From: Caryophanales bacterium UBA1424
GTDB taxonomy: Bacteria; Bacillota_I; Bacilli_A; RFN20; CAG-826
Length of the DNA: 19,346 bases
Reading direction: 5' to 3'
Assembly: GCA_002329705.1 (NCBI GenBank)
Contig: DCUC01000061.1
Coordinates: forward strand, 1-19,346
Part shown: positions 15,710 through 19,346 of the stretch, one piece after another
How the letters are laid out: each line of letters begins with the position of its first letter
Position numbering within the stretch: the stretch's first letter is position 1
The notes under the pieces: generated by a model
Database searches by the model: none
What the model was told of the DNA's origin: nothing
What the model saw: only the letters and a program-made list of their open reading frames with translations
Position numbers and translations under genes: made by a program

Positions 15710-16543
15710 CTATTTAGCATTGCGACGTCTGACGATGAGCCGCGTCGATGCTTTCTTGGTTTTTCTCGTTTTGACGCCGAGGGCGCGTTTACCCCAAGGG
15801 GTACGGGGCGCATCGCGTCCAACCGGTGATTTACCTTCACCACCGCCGTGGGGGTGGTCAACCGGGTTCATGACGGAACCGCGGACGGTCGGGCGAGTGC
15901 CTTGCCAGCGCGTTTTGCCAGCTTTGCCTTTGTTGATGAGGCTGTAGTCTTCGTTTCCGACGCTGCCGATGGTGGCGCGGCAAGTTTGCAGAATCTTGCG
16001 CATTTCACCGCTGGCGAGGCGGACGATGACATATTTGTCTTCTTTACCTAATACTTGAGCGCTTGTGCCCGCGGCGCGACAGAGCTGACCGCCCTTGCCG
16101 GGACTTAACTCAACGTTATGGACGACTGTTCCTTCAGGAATGTTGCCGAGTTCCATGGCGTTGCCGATTTGAATATCGGCCACTTTGCTCGAGATGATGC
16201 GATCCCCGACTTTTAAGTCTTTGGGCGCCAGGATGTATCTTTTCTCGCCGTCGAGATAACTGACGAGGCAGATGTTGGCATTGCGATTGGGGTCATATTC
16301 GACGGCCTTGACGATGGCGACGAGATCATCTTTGTTTCTCTTGAAATCGATTTGGCGGTACTTGCGTTTGTGGCCGCCACCGATGTGGCGCGTGGTAATA
16401 ACACCTTGGTTATTCCGGCCGCCGGTCTTTGTCAGCTTGCTGAGAAGACTTTTTTCAGGAGTGCTTTTAGTGATTTCTTCAAACGTCGAGTTCGTCATGT
16501 TGCGACGGCTTGGCGTCGTCGGTTTATAACTTCTGATTGACAT
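15710..16543 (-). CDS. rplB: 50S ribosomal protein L2 (uL2)
   Basis: A 277-residue uL2 of normal length. It starts [20 protein letters not shown] and has [20 protein letters not shown], the OB/SH3 domains, and the conserved [19 protein letters not shown], whose histidine near the peptidyl-transferase centre is nearly invariant. It closes [15 protein letters not shown]. The gene begins 29 nt after rplW, the widest gap in the operon, with TTATAGGAGAAATTAA as ribosome binding site; nothing else is visible in that gap. Confidence 0.98.
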   Translation of the reverse strand: MSIRSYKPTTPSRRNMTNSTFEEITKSTPEKSLLSKLTKTGGRNNQGVITTRHIGGGHKRKYRQIDFKRNKDDLVAIVKAVEYDPNRNANICLVSYLDGEKRYILAPKDLKVGDRIISSKVADIQIGNAMELGNIPEGTVVHNVELSPGKGGQLCRAAGTSAQVLGKEDKYVIVRLASGEMRKILQTCRATIGSVGNEDYSLINKGKAGKTRWQGTRPTVRGSVMNPVDHPHGGGEGKSPVGRDAPRTPWGKRALGVKTRKTKKASTRLIVRRRNAK

Positions 16544-16572
16544 TTAATTTCTCCTATAATGAGCCATGGAGG

Positions 16573-16920
16573 CTATTCCTTGAAGAGATCGAGGGCTTCG
16601 CCGGTGGCGACGGTCACGATCGCTTTCTTGTACCCGGAGATCTTGCCTTCATAGCGGCCGCCCCGGCGGGTACTCTTGGGAAGGACGTTTAGAATGCGAA
16701 CTTCCGTAGCTTTGACTCCGAACACGCGTTCGAAGGCTAACTTAACTTGTGTGCGGTTAGCATTGGGGGCAACTCTGAAGGTCGCCTGGTTTTTCTCTTG
16801 CATGAGGGCCATCGTCTTTTCGGTGATGACCGGGCGAAGAATCGTATCAAAGTCTTGAAGGGTTGCTTTTGCAAACCGTTTTTCGACTTTCTTCGCTTCG
16901 ACTTTTTTCTTTGCAGCCAT
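16573..16920 (-). CDS. rplW: 50S ribosomal protein L23 (uL23) with about 20-residue N-terminal extension
   Basis: A 115-residue uL23; the family is about 95. The core begins near residue 21 (LQDFDTILRPVITEKTMALM) and contains ATFRVAPNANRTQVKLAFER and VFGVKATEVRILNVLPKSTR. L23 is the docking site for trigger factor and signal recognition particle at the tunnel exit. The extension (KKKVEAKKVEKRFAKAT) is lysine-rich. The ATG overlaps the rplD stop by one base (TAATG), so translation is coupled. Confidence 0.97.
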   Translation of the reverse strand: MAAKKKVEAKKVEKRFAKATLQDFDTILRPVITEKTMALMQEKNQATFRVAPNANRTQVKLAFERVFGVKATEVRILNVLPKSTRRGGRYEGKISGYKKAIVTVATGEALDLFKE

Positions 16921-17558
16921 TAGATGAGCACCTCCTCGAGAGCTTTGACCGCTGCCTTGCTCATGATAACCGATTGATTGTTGAGCAAGTCATAGACGGA
17001 CACATTGGTGGGGACTGTAATCGTCACATTAGTCAAGTTGCGGGCGCTGAGGGCGAGATTTTCTTCGACATCGGTGAGGACGACGAGGATGCGGCCTTCA
17101 GCTTTGAGGGCTTTGACGATTTCGACAAACGATTTAGTCTTAATTTCTTTTAACTCGAGGTTATCGACGACTTTAAGGCCGTCTTTAACTTTGAGCGTCA
17201 GCGCTGACTTGAGGGCGAGACGATGTTCTTTTTTGTTTTGCTGTAACGTGTAGTTTTGATCGCCGGTCGGACCGAAGACGATACCGCCTCCAACCCAGAT
17301 GGGCGAGCGTGAACTGCCGGCGCGAGCGCGTCCTGTGCCTTTTTGACGCCAGGGTTTTTTGCCTCCGCCTGATACTTCATCGCGTTTTTTGGTTTTAGAA
17401 GTCGCCTGGCGCATGTTGGAGCGATAGACGTTGACGGCATCGAACATCGCGCTGTTGTTGACTTCGACATTGAAGACTTCGCCTTTGAGGGAAACGGTGG
17501 AGACTTTTTCACCTAGTTGGTTGTAAACCGGGACACTGACTTTTTTATTTTCAGCCAT
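16920..17558 (-). CDS. rplD: 50S ribosomal protein L4 (uL4)
   Basis: A 212-residue uL4 of normal length. It has NVYRSNMRQATSKTKKRDEV, then the tunnel-loop region GGGKKPWRQKGTGRARAGSS and SRSPIWVGGGIVFGP, and the C-terminal NLTNVTITVPTNVSVYDLLN. L4 reaches into the peptide tunnel beside L22. In gammaproteobacteria L4 also represses its own S10 operon by binding the leader; whether it does so here is unknown, but a structured leader exists (18649-18769). It starts 2 nt after rplC, with AAAGGAGAA in the last rplC codons. Confidence 0.98.
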   Translation of the reverse strand: MAENKKVSVPVYNQLGEKVSTVSLKGEVFNVEVNNSAMFDAVNVYRSNMRQATSKTKKRDEVSGGGKKPWRQKGTGRARAGSSRSPIWVGGGIVFGPTGDQNYTLQQNKKEHRLALKSALTLKVKDGLKVVDNLELKEIKTKSFVEIVKALKAEGRILVVLTDVEENLALSARNLTNVTITVPTNVSVYDLLNNQSVIMSKAAVKALEEVLI

Positions 17559-17560
17559 GG

Positions 17561-18322
17561 TTATTCTCCTTTCGCTTCGCTGACCGCGGGCGCTTCCTTA
17601 ACTTCAGGAGCGGCCGGAGCGACTTCTTCTTTAACGGCATTCACCGCAGGGGTGCGGTTTATTAAATCTTTGACAATCTGCTTTTCGCCAAGTTGTTCCT
17701 TGACGGCGCTGCGAATCGTGACGAGCGACTTTTTCGCGCCGGGTACCGATCCTTTGACTAAGATGTAGTTTTTCTCGGCGTCGACTTTGATGACGAGGAG
17801 ATTGAGGATGGTGGCGCTTTGATTGCCGTGGTGACCAGCCATCTTCTTGCCCGGGAGCACGCGGTTGTTGGGACGGCCGTTAAGAGCCATGGAACCAACG
17901 CCTCTGTGATATCCGGAACCGTGACCTTTCGGTCCGATTTTATGTCCGTAGCGCTGAATGGAACCGAGGAAGCCTCTGCCCTTCGACACGCCGATGACAT
18001 CGACAATTTCGCCCGCATGGAATAAATCCGCGGTAATTGCGTCTCCGACTTTGTAACCTGCCAGTTCGTCGCCGTGAAGTTCGGCCAAATGCTTCTTGGG
18101 GGTGACATTCGCTTTGGCAAAGTGTCCTTTTTCGCATTTGTTGGCCCGTGATTCACGCTCATCTTCATAACCGACTTGGACGGCGGTATAGCCTTCTTTG
18201 TCGGCGGTTTTTAGCTGAGTGACGACATTTGGTAAGACTTCAATGACGGTGACAGGGTACATGGTGCCATCTTCAGCGAAGACTTGAGTCATGCCCATTT
18301 TACGTCCAATGATTGATTTCAT
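17561..18322 (-). CDS. rplC: 50S ribosomal protein L3 (uL3) with about 45-residue C-terminal tail
   Basis: A 253-residue uL3; the family is about 209. The core runs from MKSIIGRKMGMTQVFAEDGT through KGRGFLGSIQRYGHKIGP, GSGYHRGVGSMALN and the usual terminal KGSVPGAKKSLVTIRSAVK. L3 reaches the peptidyl-transferase centre and is an early assembly protein. After residue 208 an added tail is present, mostly Glu, Ala, Val and Pro (KEEVAPAAPEVKEAPAVSEA) and net acidic. The tail ends in TAA 2 nt before rplD. Start ATG has AAAGGAGGTAAGACTG upstream, 14 nt from rpsJ. Confidence 0.97.
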   Translation of the reverse strand: MKSIIGRKMGMTQVFAEDGTMYPVTVIEVLPNVVTQLKTADKEGYTAVQVGYEDERESRANKCEKGHFAKANVTPKKHLAELHGDELAGYKVGDAITADLFHAGEIVDVIGVSKGRGFLGSIQRYGHKIGPKGHGSGYHRGVGSMALNGRPNNRVLPGKKMAGHHGNQSATILNLLVIKVDAEKNYILVKGSVPGAKKSLVTIRSAVKEQLGEKQIVKDLINRTPAVNAVKEEVAPAAPEVKEAPAVSEAKGE

Positions 18323-18336
18323 CAGTCTTACCTCCT

Positions 18337-18648
18337 TTATAATTTGATGTCGATATCTACACCGCTTGGCAAGTCGAGCCGACGCAGGGTGTCAACTGTT
18401 TCCTTGGTTGGGTTGGTAATATCGATGAGTCGTTTGTGAGTCCTGATTTCGAATTGTTCGCGGGCGTCCTTGTACTTGTGGACGGCGCGAAGGATCGTGA
18501 AGACTTGTTTTTCCGTAGGGAGCGGAATGGGGCCGACGACACCGGCACCCGTCTTATTCGCCGCTTCAAGAATTTTCTCGACGCTCAGATCAAGTATCTT
18601 GTGATCGTAAGCTTTGAGGCGAACCCTAATAACTTTGGTTTTAGCCAT
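18337..18648 (-). CDS. rpsJ: 30S ribosomal protein S10 (uS10)
   Basis: A 103-residue uS10. It starts [20 protein letters not shown] and has [34 protein letters not shown] and [14 protein letters not shown]10 sits in the 30S head; in other bacteria it also joins transcription antitermination through NusB and NusG. The ATG at 18648 is chosen because AAGGAGG (18656-18662) lies 7 nt upstream and the protein then has family length; an in-frame stretch that would add 34 residues has no ribosome binding site and covers the leader hairpin. It is the first gene of the operon. Confidence 0.98.
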   Translation of the reverse strand: MAKTKVIRVRLKAYDHKILDLSVEKILEAANKTGAGVVGPIPLPTEKQVFTILRAVHKYKDAREQFEIRTHKRLIDITNPTKETVDTLRRLDLPSGVDIDIKL

Positions 18649-18655
18649 GAACTTT

Positions 18656-18662
18656 CCTCCTT
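18656..18662 (-). promoter_or_regulatory. rpsJ: Strong ribosome binding site of rpsJ
   Basis: AAGGAGG on the minus strand, 7 nt before the rpsJ ATG. It fixes the start of the first gene of the operon. A short hairpin (18667-18681) ends 4 nt before it. Confidence 0.9.
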
Positions 18663-18666
18663 GTGT

Positions 18667-18681
18667 TTCCAGGCTGTGGAA
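18667..18681 (-). promoter_or_regulatory. Short hairpin directly before the rpsJ ribosome binding site
   Basis: TTCCA-CAGCC-TGGAA on the minus strand forms a 5-bp stem with a 5-nt loop. It is too short to be a terminator and has no T-run; it may influence ribosome access. Confidence 0.45.
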
Positions 18682-18701
18682 TCTTGCTCTGTGCGAATTA
18701 C

Positions 18702-18739
18702 CCGATACCCATTCATGACAACGCCTGTGGGTGTATCGG
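18702..18739 (-). promoter_or_regulatory. Leader hairpin in the 5' UTR of the ribosomal operon
   Basis: On the minus strand the arm CCGATACACCCA (18728-18739) pairs with TGGGTATCGG (18702-18711), ten base pairs with a two-base AC bulge and a 16-nt loop. The hairpin lies within the predicted leader (transcript start near 18769, ATG at 18648). No T-run follows, so it is not a terminator. Ribosomal operons are often controlled by a protein binding such leader structures; that role is inference here. Confidence 0.6.
18718..18736. repeat. 19-bp imperfect direct repeat, copy 2 (leader)
   Basis: ACAACGCCTGTGGGTGTAT on the plus strand matches the copy at 18778-18796 at 16 of 19 positions. The two copies start exactly 60 nt apart. 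This copy covers one arm of the leader hairpin. Confidence 0.55.
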
Positions 18740-18775
18740 CAACCTCGCATGTCAACGCAGACGCCAACGTTTTAT

Positions 18776-18805
18776 ATACTACCCCTGTGTGTGTATTTGA
18801 GTCAA
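18776..18805 (-). promoter_or_regulatory. Promoter of the ribosomal protein operon
   Basis: Minus strand -35 TTGACT (18800-18805), 18-nt spacer, -10 TAGTAT (18776-18781). The -35 matches five of six consensus bases and the -10 four of six. An alternative -10, TATATA, lies a few bases downstream at poorer spacing. Predicted start near 18769, giving a leader of about 120 nt. An A+T-rich stretch upstream (18806-18825) could act as an UP element. Confidence 0.65.
18778..18796. repeat. 19-bp imperfect direct repeat, copy 1 (promoter spacer)
   Basis: ACTACCCCTGTGTGTGTAT on the plus strand, 16 of 19 identical to 18718-18736. It fills most of the spacer between the -35 and -10 boxes and overlaps the -10. 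Confidence 0.55.
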
Positions 18806-18807
18806 GC

Positions 18808-18822
18808 ATAAATATTATTTAT
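18808..18822. repeat. Perfect A+T palindrome abutting the -35 box
   Basis: Arms ATAAATA and TATTTAT with one central base, two bases upstream of the -35 box of the operon promoter. It may be an UP element, an operator, or chance in an A+T-rich stretch. Confidence 0.5.
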
Positions 18823-18872
18823 ACTCTAAAAAGCGAATTGGAAATGACTTCAACGATTGCTGATTTCTGATC

Positions 18873-18891
18873 AAAAAATGCGAATGCCGCA
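18873..18891 (-). terminator. Weak intrinsic terminator after queH
   Basis: On the minus strand TGCG-GCATT-CGCA forms a 4-bp G+C-rich stem followed at once by six T residues. It lies 34 nt beyond the queH stop and upstream of the ribosomal operon promoter. The stem is short, so some read-through is possible. Confidence 0.45.
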
Positions 18892-18924
18892 ATTCCGAAA
18901 AACATAGAAAGAGACAAAAAACGA

Positions 18925-19346
18925 TTATTTTTTCTTTAAAAATGTATATTTGCAGCCGCAGTAAGTCTGCTGATAAAGGCCGTATTCATCGCGCATGGCT
19001 TTGGCGATGTCGATACCTTTATTCTTCTTGAAATCGCTGTGGAAGTATTTGGTCTTTGGATATCGTGTGGAGAGCTTCTCGCCGATCGCGTTCAGTATCT
19101 GCGAATTTTTCTGGCGGGAAATCGTCATCGCGGTCGCAAAATAGGCGAAGCCGTTTTGTTCGGCGTAAGCATAAGCTTCATCCATCCTTTTTTCGTAGCA
19201 GATGAAACAGCGCTTTGAGCCTTCGGGGAGATCGGCATATGGTTCTAAATCAATATTATATTGATCATTGTTATATTCCGGTATGATCAGCGCGACTTTA
19301 TGCCCTTCCTTTTTCTTAAAATCCTTCAAGAAATTTTTCAGTTCGT
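18925..19346 (-). CDS. queH: Epoxyqueuosine reductase QueH, C-terminal part (cut by window edge)
   Basis: The last 139 residues of a DUF208/QueH protein are present; the frame is open to the right edge (ELKNFLKDFKKKEGHKVALI). QueH carries out the last step of queuosine synthesis, reducing epoxyqueuosine in the wobble position of tRNAs, and is a non-homologous alternative to QueG. Family marks visible are CFICYEKRMDEAYAYAEQNG, FATAMTISRQKNSQILNAIG, KYFHSDFKKNKG and the closing QQTYCGCKYTF. The cysteines in CFIC and CGC are likely FeS or metal ligands of the family; the N-terminal Cys-Cys pair is outside the window. A TTG at 19329 is an internal Leu codon, not the start. The protein ends in LKKK. 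Its position before rpsJ is unusual. Confidence 0.92.
   Translation of the reverse strand, partial: ELKNFLKDFKKKEGHKVALIIPEYNNDQYNIDLEPYADLPEGSKRCFICYEKRMDEAYAYAEQNGFAYFATAMTISRQKNSQILNAIGEKLSTRYPKTKYFHSDFKKNKGIDIAKAMRDEYGLYQQTYCGCKYTFLKKK

Noticed and set aside
18649..18750. 34-residue in-frame N-terminal extension of S10
   Set aside because: No ribosome binding site before the ATG at 18750, unlike the AAGGAGG before 18648; the shorter protein has family length, and the added part covers the leader hairpin.
18750..18755. Perfect TTGACA on the minus strand inside the rpsJ leader, as a second promoter
   Set aside because: The sequence 16-19 nt downstream (CACCCACAGG) has no resemblance to a -10 box; the TTGACT/TAGTAT pair upstream fits better.
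18585..18809. 74-residue frame starting in the rpsJ promoter, as a leader peptide
   Set aside because: Its ATG lies at the -35 region, upstream of the predicted transcript start, and it runs out of frame into rpsJ with no ribosome binding site.
19327..19329. TTG as start of queH
   Set aside because: It is an internal Leu codon; the frame stays open upstream with family-like sequence to the window edge.
1..19346. Mobile elements, CRISPR arrays, tRNA or rRNA genes, phage or defence systems
   Set aside because: No transposase, integrase, regularly spaced repeat, cloverleaf or defence-gene signature was seen; the region is continuous housekeeping and redox genes on one strand.

Overview
The window looks like part of a bacterial chromosome from the Bacillota, possibly an anaerobe near the Mollicutes or Erysipelotrichia. 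This rests on the S10-spc-alpha ribosomal gene order, a zinc-binding type Z S14, an adenylate kinase with a four-cysteine zinc lid, strong AGGAGG-type ribosome binding sites and intrinsic terminators. Base composition is near half G+C by eye. TGA is a stop (secY and adk end with it) and TGG encodes Trp, so the mycoplasma code is not in use. Genus-level placement cannot be made from the sequence alone. Every convincing gene lies on the minus strand, so transcription runs from high to low coordinates.

From right to left: (1) 18925-19346 is the 3' part of queH (queuosine synthesis), followed by a weak terminator. (2) 18649-18924 is the promoter and about 120 nt of structured leader for the ribosomal operon, with two hairpins, a 19-bp imperfect direct repeat spaced by 60 nt, and an A+T palindrome abutting the -35 box. 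(3) 3759-18648 is one tightly packed run of 29 genes: rpsJ rplC rplD rplW rplB rpsS rplV rpsC rplP rpmC rpsQ rplN rplX rplE rpsZ rpsH rplF rplR rpsE rplO secY adk map infA rpmJ rpsM rpsK rpoA rplQ. It makes ribosomal proteins, the Sec translocon channel, adenylate kinase, methionine aminopeptidase, IF-1 and RNA polymerase alpha. Gaps are 0-29 nt, several stops and starts overlap, and a strong GNRA-loop terminator closes it. (4) 1152-3636 is preT-preA, the two subunits of NAD-dependent dihydropyrimidine dehydrogenase, with its own extended -10 promoter and terminator. (5) 1-997 is a NuoE/HndA-like gene overlapping the start of a NuoF/HndC-like gene that runs off the left edge, with a good -35/-10 promoter. 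These are NADH-oxidising flavoprotein modules typical of multimeric (often electron-bifurcating) hydrogenases or formate dehydrogenases.

No mobile element, CRISPR array, tRNA or rRNA was seen, and I see no new multi-gene system. The least ordinary features are the low-complexity terminal extensions on six ribosomal proteins (largest about 91 residues on L5), the absence of rpmD from its usual slot, the uncharacterised rpsJ leader, and the unusual flanks of the operon (queH upstream, preTA downstream).
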